DNA of 64,000 nucleotides from Siderastrea radians (lineage: Eukaryota; Cnidaria; Anthozoa; Scleractinia; Rhizangiidae). Made by a program: the position numbers and the translations under genes. Location of the stretch: the NCBI GenBank assembly GCA_964017195.1, contig OZ024888.1:14995701-15059700 (forward strand), written 5' to 3'. Shown one piece after another: positions 44,601 to 53,017 of this stretch. The notes under the pieces are model-generated. The model did no database searches. It was not told the DNA's origin and saw only the letters and a list, made by a program, of their open reading frames with translations. How positions within the stretch are numbered: the first letter of the stretch is position 1; each line of letters opens with the position of its first letter.

Positions 44601-44842
44601 ACCACGATTCGCGATTCGTGGGAAAGGAGCCATTGTTCTGACAAGGGTTTGCAAATTTACTCCAGTTCGTTCTTACCTTTTAGTGAGTTAAAAAAGATGG
44701 AGTGAGTTTCCTTTGTGTTCGCATTATCAAGAAGGACAAGGGTTTTTCCTCCTGCTTCGGTCAAATGAAGGCAAGCGAGCAAAACAGCGAAAGCAGAAAC
44801 GAAAAACCCGAAAGATCGACACGTGTCCTTTACGAACGCCAT
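32640..44842 (-). CDS. DDOST: Oligosaccharyltransferase 48-kDa subunit, DDOST/OST48 (12 exons, 446 aa)
   Basis: Coding exons, 5' to 3' on the minus strand: 44842-44677, 42086-41976, 39939-39853, 38871-38768, 38619-38525, 37864-37771, 37264-37161, 36256-36212, 35286-35139, 34090-33967, 33437-33331, 32795-32640; 1341 nt, all GT/AG and in phase. The product is a non-catalytic subunit of the ER oligosaccharyltransferase that transfers glycan to nascent proteins. Visible parts: signal peptide (about 1-30), [10 protein letters not shown] at the mature N-terminus, [23 protein letters not shown], the [18 protein letters not shown] block, one membrane span (about 413-435) and a C-terminal KSKAE matching the KxKxx ER-retrieval pattern. 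The length matches animal orthologues (about 440-456 aa). ATG 44842 is chosen because the signal peptide follows; an in-frame extension upstream is probably UTR. The gene is convergent with FoxJ. Confidence 0.95.
32996..33080 (+). repeat. tRNA-derived SINE-like sequence in DDOST intron 11
   Basis: TGTAGCTCAGTGGTTAGAGCA is an RNA polymerase III A box, and GGGTCGACTCCCA about 35 bases on is a degenerate B box, followed by a T run. The middle does not fold into a proper anticodon stem, so it is a tRNA-derived SINE head rather than a tRNA gene. It is antisense to DDOST. Confidence 0.6.
35387..35589. mobile_element. TTAA-flanked MITE, family A copy 2 (DDOST intron 8)
   Basis: Begins TTAACCCTTTTAGCCCTGAT (35387) and ends in 'GTTAGGGTTAA' (35589). 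The interior contains 'AGTAAGGAGAATTTG' and 'GGTGATCACTTC', matching the copy at 10007-10220 in inverse orientation. Confidence 0.65.
36610..37119. repeat. Diverged direct repeats and a small MITE in DDOST intron 7
   Basis: The phrase 'AGCAGT(T/A)CTTTC(C/A)(T/C)(G/A)TGGT' with a 'GTCTGTGG' partner recurs at about 36640, 36730 and 37020, giving three diverged units of roughly 100 bp or more. CCCTTTCACTCCCAGAGT (36912) and the inverted ACTCTTGGGAGTGAAAGG (to 37119) frame the last unit like MITE ends. Confidence 0.45.
38068..38226. repeat. Long palindrome in DDOST intron 5
   Basis: Arms of about 70 bp, starting GTTGTAGGTTAAAATGAATT on each side and meeting at a short loop around 38142-38150, with few mismatches. 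A foldback MITE; no clear duplication was seen. Confidence 0.7.
38872..39852. other. DDOST intron 3, no gene recognised
   Basis: Holds a C run near 38976-38987 and a 100-codon minus-strand frame at 39062-39364 without splice fit to DDOST or family resemblance. Confidence 0.35.
40527..41871. mobile_element. DNA transposon remnant in DDOST intron 2 with a broken unknown ORF
   Basis: Terminal inverted repeats start CAGCGCGGAGCGCGCTACC at the left and CAGCGCGAAGCATGCTACC (inverted) at the right and continue through TTTCCACTAGACCAAGATTT. TA flanks both ends. On the minus strand near the right end, [20 protein letters not shown] begins a frame that shifts once around 41570 and continues as [19 protein letters not shown] to about 41351. 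It vaguely resembles a PB1-type ubiquitin-like fold (a guess). No DDE transposase is seen. Confidence 0.6.
42094..43390. other. DDOST intron 1, left part
   Basis: AT-rich intron sequence with short chance frames. No exon, RNA gene or complete repeat was recognised. Confidence 0.35.
43391..44229. mobile_element. PIF/Harbinger-like MITE in DDOST intron 1
   Basis: Left end GGGGCTGCTTACATGG preceded by TTA (43388-43390); the right end, read inverted, GAGGCTGTTTACA, is followed by TTA (44230-44232). TTA duplication and GGG(G/C)CTGTTTACA ends are the usual Harbinger pattern. The interior has many copies of 'CTAGGATCTTCCTAG'-like motifs. It is interrupted by 43796-44216. Confidence 0.65.
43796..44216. 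mobile_element. hAT-like element nested in the Harbinger MITE
   Basis: Ends CAGGGTCTCGAAGGG and, inverted, CAGGGTCCGGAAGGG; flanked by TGTAAACA on both sides (43788-43795 and 44217-44224, overlapping the CA of the terminus). The interior is a run of 'AATCCCGCATCCCG' units. The host MITE's left end shows the empty site. CAGGG ends and a 6-8 bp duplication suggest hAT. Confidence 0.6.
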
Positions 44843-46345
44843 GTTGGAAGAAAGAAAGGAAGAAGTTTGCCTCGTTTTCGTGTCCACTACCTCCTGTATC
44901 GTCGTGTCGTTACACGCGTACACGCGTGAAATCACGCTTCACGCACGAAAGAAAACGAACGAAAAGATTACGAAGTACCTTGTAAGCCTTGGTTGTATTT
45001 CTTATTTCAAGATTTAGCGGATTTATGGACGTTTTGTTGAGGTTTTAAAGTATAGATTTAATGTTTCTTTTATTAACTGGTGATAGCAAAATTGAAATTC
45101 AAAAATTTATTTTGTCACGTTTGCCCTTTGGCCCAATCTGATGGCCACTGGGAGGTGGTTCATTCAAACTCACAGGTGCCTAACAGCGTAACTTCCCCAG
45201 AATTATGAGAATTTGTATGCGAATTTAACAAACTTATTCAGCAGTTTAAAAAAGAGGAAAACAAATATGCCTTACCCAGTCTGTTATGTTATAGTGGTCC
45301 ACCTAAATACAGTCACTCACCAGTTTCTCGTTTTGAATTTTTCTCAAGTCCAATACATTGTATCCAGACATTTTTTATGCCATATGGCGATATGGATTCC
45401 AAGTTTTGTGCTTGCATAGTCTGATGCAATCACTCGTTGCAGTTTAGATGAATCCCCTGAATCTAAATGAGTAATTTTACCGCAATAAAATATTTAATTT
45501 CTCAAGGCCCTAAGTATAGGATGACTATCTTCAGAGAAACGTTCGCAACAATTTTGGTCAAAACACGTCGCTAAACATCCCCTTGAGACTAGGACAGGCG
45601 ACAGGGTAACATCTCCTTGAGGCTCTAGGACAGGTTATAGGAAAACGCTAACCTGGATTGCTGGGGAGGGGTGAGCATTTGGGCTGGGCAAGCGAAGGCT
45701 GGCTTACGTAGCCGGCCTCTGTAAATTATAAGGCGCCAAATATTGCGTAATGTTGCATAATTTTTCCCTATTTCTCCCTCTTCCCACCCCCTCTTCTCCC
45801 GCCTCCTATACACCTCCCGCCCCCTTTTATCCCGGTCTCCCACCCCCCTGTCCCCCTCCACTTCATTCCCTCATAATTCCAAAATTTGATATCTCTAGTG
45901 TTGTTTGTCGTCAAGAATCAACCTCGTTAATGTCGTACCCATGACCCTTTCCCTTCCACCGAAGAAAACTGGAGCAAGGGTTGAAACTTCTATTAGACAC
46001 GACCACAATCCAAATTCTCCTACTTTAAAGAACTTAAAAATCAGTTACAATGAAAAATAAAAAAACAGCAAAGAATTGGAGAAGGGAATTGCAGCAAGAG
46101 AATTGGTTTTTCCAACATTTCGGACAGCCAAGCCCTCCTTCTTTGGGGTAAAACGGCTAGACTGTCGAAACATAGGGAAAACCAATTCTCTGGTTCGTTG
46201 TTTTTTTTCTTTCGTGTCTTTTTTCGTTTGTTTATTTATCATTATTATTTATTTATTTATTTTATTTATAGCTGACAAGAAAGGGCTCTGGAAACGAGGT
46301 TAAAATTTCCTCTGCAAACTCCTTTTTGTACTGACTCTTTGTTAG
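44843..46345. other. Intergenic upstream of DDOST
   Basis: 44880-44950 is CpG-rich (CGTACACGCGTGAAATCACG) and is the likely DDOST promoter region. 45760-45860 is a pyrimidine-rich tract. 46097-46190 is a foldback. No gene was recognised. Confidence 0.4.
46097..46190. repeat. Foldback repeat
   Basis: AGAATTGGTTTTTCCAACAT at the left and its diverged inverse CATAGGGAAAACCAATTCT at the right, with inner GGACAG/CTGTC pairing; small non-coding hairpin. Confidence 0.55.
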
Positions 46346-46753
46346 TTAAGACGGATTCCGCTCAACGTTCGAGCAATAAGTGCAAAAAATATTACCAAAA
46401 AACTACTCATAGCACGGTAACATTTTAAATGCTATTTGAAACATCTCACTCTAGTTCACTTGCCCAAGTGACCCCGCGATGAAATTCTCAAGCATTCTCA
46501 AGAAAATTAATTTCAAATCTCGTAAAAGTATGCTAAAAACGGGCGCCATTTTGTTTTGAACTGACACGAAGCGTCTTTTTAATTGAAATATGGATAACTT
46601 CAAATCCAATTTTCTCTCGCGGGGTCAGCTTGGGAGCAAAAGTAACGATAAGTTCTTCTCATCTGTTCTCAAAATGTGACAGTGCTGCAAGTATTTTTTT
46701 GGTAACTTAATTTTTGCACTTACTGCTCGAACGTTGAGCGGAATCCGTCTTAA
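46346..46753. mobile_element. TTAA-flanked MITE, family B copy 2
   Basis: Starts TTAAGACGGATTCCGCTCAA (46346) and ends GCGGAATCCGTCTTAA (46753). Nearly identical to the reverse complement of 10556-10966 over its full length, so the two copies inserted recently in opposite orientation. Confidence 0.8.
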
Positions 46754-47573
46754 TTTTCTAGAAATTCTGCGGGACTGAGAACGCCGCCCCCTTTCTTGAC
46801 ACGCTTTGGTTCGGTCCTTTGTCTGAAGCAAGCCTGGACTGGAAAATTTTAAAATATCAAGGGCAAATCTAGCTTAATTTATGGCGGAGGCCCCCAACTT
46901 GGCGAGGCTAAAATCCTACATAGCACACAAACTGCGATCACAGATTCCGATTGTAAATAACCCAAGGGAGTTTTTTTAATTTTGATGAACTCTGTAACTA
47001 TTCTTGCTACGGTGTTATCAGCCCCTTTACTTTGATTCATAATCAAGCACTCGAGAAAAGCCGAGAAAATAAGCGTAATAAAATAGGTTCCGATTGAGAA
47101 CAGTTTAGAAATTTAAATTTGGGGGCCTTGTTTAGATTTGAAGGAAGTCACTACAACAGGGAATAACATTTTATGAGGTGGTTGGTCCCCGAAGGCATTT
47201 GACCCTAACTGTGATAGCAAAGCTGTTAATAATCTTTGGTTTTCCTCGTAAAGGGAAGGGAAATCGATCCACATTACTATGTGGTCCACCCCCCAGTCAG
47301 TCTGCAGTAGCAATCTCGTTTTTAAACTCGCAAAGAAAAAAAAACTGAAACAGAGTAATATAAATAGAAACGTATCCTTTGCATCTGAATTAGGCTCCCA
47401 TTCTCATCAGACTGATCGAACGAAAAGGACTGTAGTATCATGTTTTTCATGAAGCTGAAACGAGTGCATTTTTTTGTCTCAGGCGGCAAAACATCCCGGT
47501 GCTGTTAACTCCTGCTGGTAAATTAGCCTGAAGACTAACTGAGAATTCGTTGCAGGAGTTACACGTCAGTATG
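46754..47573. other. Intergenic, no gene seen
   Basis: Upstream of the second dual-BH3 gene; only short chance frames. Confidence 0.35.
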
Positions 47574-47581
47574 TATAAATA
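47574..47581 (+). promoter_or_regulatory. TATA box candidate
   Basis: TATAAATA lies about 310 bases upstream of the ATG of the second dual-BH3 gene; transcription would start near 47605. Confidence 0.4.
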
Positions 47582-47814
47582 CCGCCTGAAGTCACAAGGG
47601 AATAAACATTGCATTAGCCATCAAAAACTTGGAGTTGAGTTCCAAAGTCTTGACCGGCCCCCTATCAATTATATGAGCATTCTTAATTAAAAGAAAAGGA
47701 TTCTGTGTTTAGAGTTTGACCTGCAGCAAACGTTTTGTGAGGATAGAGTGCAAATCCAGTTTATACTACACGTGCCACCATTAAGCTCAAGCAGACAAGA
47801 GAAACTATTCGTCG

Positions 47815-47946
47815 ATGAACGAGCGCAGCTGTACTTGGTGTGCATTCTGCGGATTATTTATTGCAAGGTGCACAAAGAACACAAATGCAGGCAAGAAAAC
47901 AAGAAACTCGTCCAAAAATGAGCTCGCCTCGAATGAATGCCACTGA
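47815..47946 (+). other. Upstream ORF overlapping the second BH3 gene start
   Basis: ATG at 47815 opens a 43-codon frame (MNERSCTWCAFCG...) in another phase that ends with TGA at 47944-47946, inside the main coding region. If included in the mRNA it would reduce initiation at 47885. Confidence 0.3.
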
Positions 47947-48319
47947 GAAAGGTGACAACGAGACACGCCCTACAGGAAGGGCTGCGCGAGCTTACACCGC
48001 TAAAACTTTAGCATTGATCGGAGACTTCATTAACTCCTCCACAAAACTGAAAGTTGAGATTACAGATGCATGTTCATCATCTTTCCAACTCAAGCGAGAT
48101 TCGGTATCGGAGCGATGTGTAATCTGCGGTCAGAGTTATTATAATAGCTTGCAGTTTAAAGATTTTGGACGTAGGTTGGCTGTTATTGGTGATGAACTCA
48201 TGACTAAAAGACAAAAGGCCGCTGATTGCATGGGAATAAAACTCGCGTTCATTATCTTATTTGCCGTTGGTGTTTATGCCAAGTTAGCTAACTTCGAGCT
48301 TAAAAACAGTAGTATTTAG
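47885..48319 (+). CDS. Tail-anchored BH3-only-like protein with two BH3 motifs (144 aa)
   Basis: Intact single-exon frame from ATG 47885 (the frame is open upstream but has no earlier in-frame ATG) to TAG 48317-48319. Motif 1, residues 38-50, TAKTLALIGDFIN (L42, I45, G46-D47, I49); motif 2, residues 94-106, FGRRLAVIGDELM (L98, I101, G102-D103, L105), close to BAK/BIM-type BH3 sequences. A hydrophobic segment at about 119-131 (KLAFIILFAVGVYAKL region) near the C-terminus fits a mitochondrial or ER tail anchor. A CxxC (C78, C81) lies between the motifs. No BH1/BH2 core is seen. Predicted role: bind Bcl-2-family grooves and promote or tune apoptosis. The two-motif layout matches the gene at 6826-7239, although sequence outside the motifs differs. 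Confidence 0.65.
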   Translation: MQARKQETRPKMSSPRMNATEKGDNETRPTGRAARAYTAKTLALIGDFINSSTKLKVEITDACSSSFQLKRDSVSERCVICGQSYYNSLQFKDFGRRLAVIGDELMTKRQKAADCMGIKLAFIILFAVGVYAKLANFELKNSSI

Positions 48320-48433
48320 AACGAAAACTACATATTGGTTAACATTTATACTGCAACTATCGCTCATGTAAATACTGGCGAAGTCACAAAGCTACGTTGT
48401 GTTAAGTCTCATTGAAAACCGACCGTGCGTATG

Positions 48434-48907
48434 CTAATACTGCTGGAGTATAAAACAAACAAAAATAAGTGTGTTTGAGTTAGAGCCCTCGGGCTTGTAA
48501 ACAATGTTAGAATTATAGGAAAACCATCCATTTCTATTGCCAGAGGTACGAGTTTTATTGTAAATAAAAGTTCGTGGGAGATCTGAATAATAACTGTCCA
48601 ATTTCTGTTCGTTAATTTTAGCTACAATTCGCTTCAACTGTTGGTAAAAATCATTAATAGTCTTAATTCCTACCAACGTTTTCGACAAATTTGTTTGATG
48701 TTCGTAAAATCTTGTCAATGTTTGTCGAACGTACCTTTTTATTATATTCTTTAAAAGCCGCGTAAGGTGGTTCTTCCAATGTCGCACAATTCTTTCGTGA
48801 GTACTGTTGAACGTTTGCTTGTAAGCGGCCTCTGTAATCTTATTCACGCATGAAAAACCTGTCGAATTTAACTGGGAGATTGTTAAGATTCTCTCAGTGC
48901 GTTTAAA
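48434..48907 (-). CDS. Candidate exon of an unrecognised gene (partial)
   Basis: On the minus strand a strong acceptor TTTATTTCTTGTAG ends at 48908; from 48907 the frame is open for about 157 codons to a stop at 48434. It reads FKRTERILTISQLNS, then a basic, Asn/Lys/Tyr-rich helical protein (KNHLTRLLKNIIKRYVRQ...). There is no ATG near the start, so if real it is an internal or last exon. No family was recognised. It is convergent with the dual-BH3 gene, whose 3' UTR would overlap it. Confidence 0.3.
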   Translation of the reverse strand, partial: FKRTERILTISQLNSTGFSCVNKITEAAYKQTFNSTHERIVRHWKNHLTRLLKNIIKRYVRQTLTRFYEHQTNLSKTLVGIKTINDFYQQLKRIVAKINEQKLDSYYSDLPRTFIYNKTRTSGNRNGWFSYNSNIVYKPEGSNSNTLIFVCFILQQY

Positions 48908-48999
48908 CTACAAGAAATAAACTAATCTGGTAATACATTCGCTGCGAAATAGTAAGGAAACGTGTCGGGGGGGCGGATAATGTTTGGTTTGTGAGGGGG

Positions 49000-49248
49000 G
49001 TACACTAGGCCATTTTTATGTGCTCGTCGCGGCGAATTTTGATCGCCGCGCCAGCGAAAATCACCAAGTGTGCCCGTTCCCGAGACAGCGATTTTGATCG
49101 CCGCGACGAAACATCGAAAATTGCCGGTATCTGACACGTCAGATATCCGTGATTTAAAGTCGCCGCGATTTTGCGAAAATCGCCGGGAATCGCCAAGTGT
49201 GTCCGCTCCCGCGAAAATCGTCGCGAAATTCGCCGCACCAAGCGTACA
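49000..49248. repeat. GC-rich repeat with CGCCGCGA units
   Basis: Repeated motifs such as ATCGCCGCG, GCGAAAATCG and CCAAGTGTG in both orientations, bounded by TACACTAGGCCATTTTT at the left and a diverged inverse at the right. It resembles a MITE; open frames on both strands are by-products of the CG-rich repeats. Confidence 0.45.
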
Positions 49249-49718
49249 AACAGCAACCGGCTCGACTTTGAAGAAACGCCTCTTGAGCCTCTTCCTCAAG
49301 GGGAGGCTTGTCGTGAAACGACAACTTGGTCGTAGAAAATAACCCACATCGGTTCCACTCATGTTCTACCCATGAGTCATTTCGGGGTTTCCTCGGTGTC
49401 TTATGACATTGCAGGCTGGCTTTTCCTCACAAAATCGTACTTGACCAAAAAAATGTTCCAGAGTTCAGTTATTTCCGGTTCCCTTTCTTGTGTGACTGAG
49501 AAGAAATCCCTCCAATTATTAAAAACTCGCATTAATAAAACATTTTAAGATTTTATTGCGTTATATGAGCAGAAAGTCAATGGGCAAACTTTATATCGCG
49601 TGTCCAAATTCGCCACTAAGCCCATAAGAATCCCAGGCCAACAACACGACAAATCGAACGCAACATACAAGAATTTGAATGGAATTTTATCGTTATTATT
49701 GATAAAAGGTGAAATAAA

Positions 49719-50113
49719 CTCCCATATGAAAGTGACGGGGATGCTCGTCGGAAAATTAAAATTTACACCCTAAAAGAGACCAATCTGGGTGTGGCTCCGG
49801 CTTTATTTAACCCCTAAGGGAGGCCATGCAAAAACAGACAACTAAATAAGAGCTATAGAGATGTTAATTGCGCTAAAGATGTTGCAATCGAATGCTGTCT
49901 TCTATGTTTAAATTTTAACAACGGCGATTTCTGTGCTGCTCTAGACCACTAACACAGTATAATATAGATATTTCTTCACACACTGAACCCTAAGCGATAC
50001 CTGTGTGGGTAAAAATATTGGCTTTCCGTCCTCAACACCCTAAGTGAGACCAAAATCTGCAATTTACAACCCTAAGCGAGACGACGAGCATCCCCGTCAC
50101 TTTCATATGGGAG
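49719..50113. mobile_element. MITE with CTCCCATATG ends
   Basis: Inverted ends CTCCCATATGAAAGTGACGG and CCGTCACTTTCATATGGGAG, extending through GGATGCTCGTCG. The interior repeats 'ACCCTAAG(C/T)GAGAC'. A C run follows the right end (50114-50126). A diverged relative is at 63091-63330. Confidence 0.7.
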
Positions 50114-50126
50114 TCCCCCCCCCCCC

Positions 50127-51185
50127 GGGAATAAACAGCTCGAAAGGTTTGCACGCGTTGACAGCATACCAAGAGTGGCTGTATCGGGTGTGCGATAAAA
50201 TTGTAACCAAAGTGAGGTGATCACCCTGTGATCAAAGGTGGTTGTTTCAGGGTTTTTCCCTTCATGCCCTAGGAGCATTCACCTCTCACCTCTTGTCACG
50301 TCATCGCTTGAGACATACAAGAAGGTTTTTTGACGAGCGGCGGGAAAGGACCTTAGATCTCCTGCTTAAATTCTGAGAACGATCTGCTCGATTTTGATAG
50401 AGCTATGCACAAACATCCTGACAACTTTTCCTGCCAAAATAAAAAAAAAAAGCCGAAGAAGACTAAACCACTTCAAAACGAAGGCAAAAAAGAGAAAAAT
50501 GCCAAAAAATAACAAAGAAACAAATAAACAAACATAAACAAAGATAACAAACGAAAACAAACAAAAAAAAAGGACGTAAGGAGAACTAAACTTGTAAACA
50601 ACGTTTTAGGCAATTCGTTGCCTAAAATTTGTTTTAGGCTGTTATTTGTTGTCGGATTATGGTCCCCAAAAAGGCATTTGTGGGTTAAAATCGCGGTCTT
50701 CTATGAAAATGCTCAACACGCCGTTTGCGTACGGCATTAAGGGGGCGTAACTTAACGATCTTTCAAAAGCAAGGTAGAACGAGTTAAGCTAACCACGAGA
50801 ACAGATTTCAGCAAGGAATTTCATCAAAAGCTACACAGGTTTTTAAGCACCGGGGTGCAAAAACTGATGATCGCTTTTTATCTTCCATGTTTAGCGACGA
50901 CAACATCCCATGCAAATCCCAATATGGTACTGTCGGGATCGGTTAGTCCTGTGTCAGTCTGTGGTTCCTGTGATTTTGAACCACCTCAAGGCTTTCACCG
51001 CTTTCTGAGAAAGGCCGATGTTACATGAAGCCGAAATAGTAGTCATTACCTACCAACATCTCTGCTCTGATAACTCTCCTCAAGTCTTTATTGGTCCTTC
51101 ACCCAGTTTGGAGCTTCTTGCCAATTTTGGTGCAAGTTAAAAAAAACTTGCCGCTCGTAGATCCTGTATTCAGTGTATACGCGTG
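50127..51185. other. Intergenic, no gene seen
   Basis: AT-rich; 50430-50575 is A-rich low-complexity sequence. No supported exon or RNA gene. Confidence 0.4.
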
Positions 51186-51317
51186 AGGGACGGACCATTA
51201 TTTTTTTGGAGGGGGGGGATGAAAATATTTTCAAGACAAACAATGTCTTTCTGTGTTGTTGTCGGTGCAAACAATTTTTTCCGGCTGCATCTTCCTGCAA
51301 ACAATTTTTTTTGTGTG

Positions 51318-51353
<36 letters not shown>

Positions 51354-52790
51354 AATTATTATTATTATTCTTAACAATTATTATTATTATTACATTTATT
51401 TATATACAGTTAAAATTCATCAGGTAATCATATGTAGCAAAAATACTAATCTAAACATTACTGCCTAAAACTGCTTTCCATGAATGTCGTGTCTCTATGT
51501 CTCTAACTTATAAAAGTATAACTACACCATGGCTTGTTTTGTTTCCTAAAAAACCGAAAATCTCACATCAAAGTATCCTGAAACATTAAAATGTGAACGT
51601 AATTACCAGTAATAATATAGAACTGCACCAGCGGCCTTTTCTCCCCTGATCCTAGAGAGGATTAAGGAGCCAAATGAAACAGTGCTTGCTTACACTTGCG
51701 CTTTATTTCGTAGTTTATACAAGACTGGATCCAATTTGCCTTCTTCATGCAAGTGGAAAACAGGAGACTGCTTGCTGTTTAAGTGATGATTCATTTAATG
51801 TCATCATCAAACCAGCCTAGGTCTATGAAAAGCCAGTGTGACTATTAGTGAATACATGCAACCCAGGAATTTGAGTTAATCTTTTCTCTTAGCTAGAGTT
51901 TCATTGCACTTCGAAGAGTTCCTGATTAGTAATGGTAATTGGACTCAGTGGAGCACAATTCAGAGAGTAACTGGGTGAGTTACTTTAAATCAGCCGAGCG
52001 CGTAGCGCGAGGACGATTTGAAATTACGAGCACGATTACCCCTGAATTGTACAATACGAAGTCCAGTTAATCCTATCTATAACAAAATGCGAGATTAGAA
52101 AATCTATGTGCCTTTCAGGGATATATTTTTAATTATCAGTTTTGCAAGCAGTGGAGAAACAGCTATAAAGAACCCATTTCAGTGCACCTGATTGACGCGT
52201 GCGCAACGTAGTTGTCCGACTACAGCTATCCAATTACAAAAAGTTCTTGTTATAGAAACGATTAGTACAATAACCTAACTTTAACATTTAATGCTTTCAA
52301 GGTCCTCAGAAGAGATTATTTTTAATAAAGGGGTTAGTTACTGATTTTAAGAAACTGTGGTAATTTGTTGGTGGAAAAGTAAAAAACAGAAATTGGGGTT
52401 TATCAACCAAGTCGATTTGGTAAATCAGCCACCGCAAAGCCGGAAATGAAAAAACTGATGTTTGAGTGTTAAATAGCTCATTTGCTCTAATGAATAGCTA
52501 AACACTCAAAATGTCAACTTTTGAATTAGTTTGTGGTGGCTAATTTACCATGTCAAACCAGTTGATGAATCCAGATTTTGCAAATCATTTTGTTGCATTG
52601 TTATCTTACATTTTAACAAATAGGACTAAATTTACTTATATAAATCAAACTATGTATCAACTAGTCTGCAAACTTTTTATTTTCTCTTTTTCATGTCTGC
52701 AAACAATTTATTTGGGCTTTTTTGATTTTGCAAACAATTTTTTTCAGGATTTTTCATCCCCCCCTCCCAAAAAATAATGGTCTGTCCCTT
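51186..52790. mobile_element. Non-autonomous DNA element, 1.6 kb
   Basis: Ends AGGGACGGACCATTATTTTT at the left and, inverted, AGGGACAGACCATTATTTTT at the right, continuing through GGAGGGGGGGATGAAAA. The interior holds (ATT)n/(AAC) repeats (51324-51392), a TIR-like palindrome around 51937-52072 and a second foldback at 52397-52570 (arms GTAAATCAGCCACC and GTAAATTAGCCACC). No transposase. Confidence 0.6.
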
Positions 52791-53001
52791 AGTGCAGATC
52801 GTTTAACTGAAAAAGTGAGTGCATAGTTTACGAGCTTGGTTTAACATAATGCTCATGTGGATCTGATATTTTACCGGTTTTTTCCACTCAAGTCTTTCTT
52901 GTTTGACATTCAGCGCGTTCACGTGTACAGTTTTGCTCCAAAATGATCAATGCTAACTGGAGTACTTTTTTCATCAGCATTTTCCTTGCTAAAACTCACT
53001 A

Positions 53002-53017
53002 CGCTTATAGATTCTTT
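53002..53017. repeat. Left target-site duplication of the Tx1-type LINE
   Basis: CGCTTATAGATTCTTT, identical to 60398-60413. Confidence 0.8.

Noticed and set aside
44657..44935. DDOST start moved upstream to the frame beginning MISRVYACND
   Set aside because: The extension would bury the signal peptide; the ATG at 44842 puts it at the N-terminus as in other OST48 proteins.
47840..47884. Earlier start of the second dual-BH3 gene
   Set aside because: The codon at 47840 is GTG; the first in-frame ATG is 47885.
48922..49362. 146-codon minus-strand frame and its plus-strand shadows
   Set aside because: Produced by the CGCCGCGA-type repeat; the translation repeats AIFAGADT/SRER-like units without a protein family.
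51170..51468. Poly-Ile/poly-Leu frames
   Set aside because: They translate an (ATT)n microsatellite inside a transposon.
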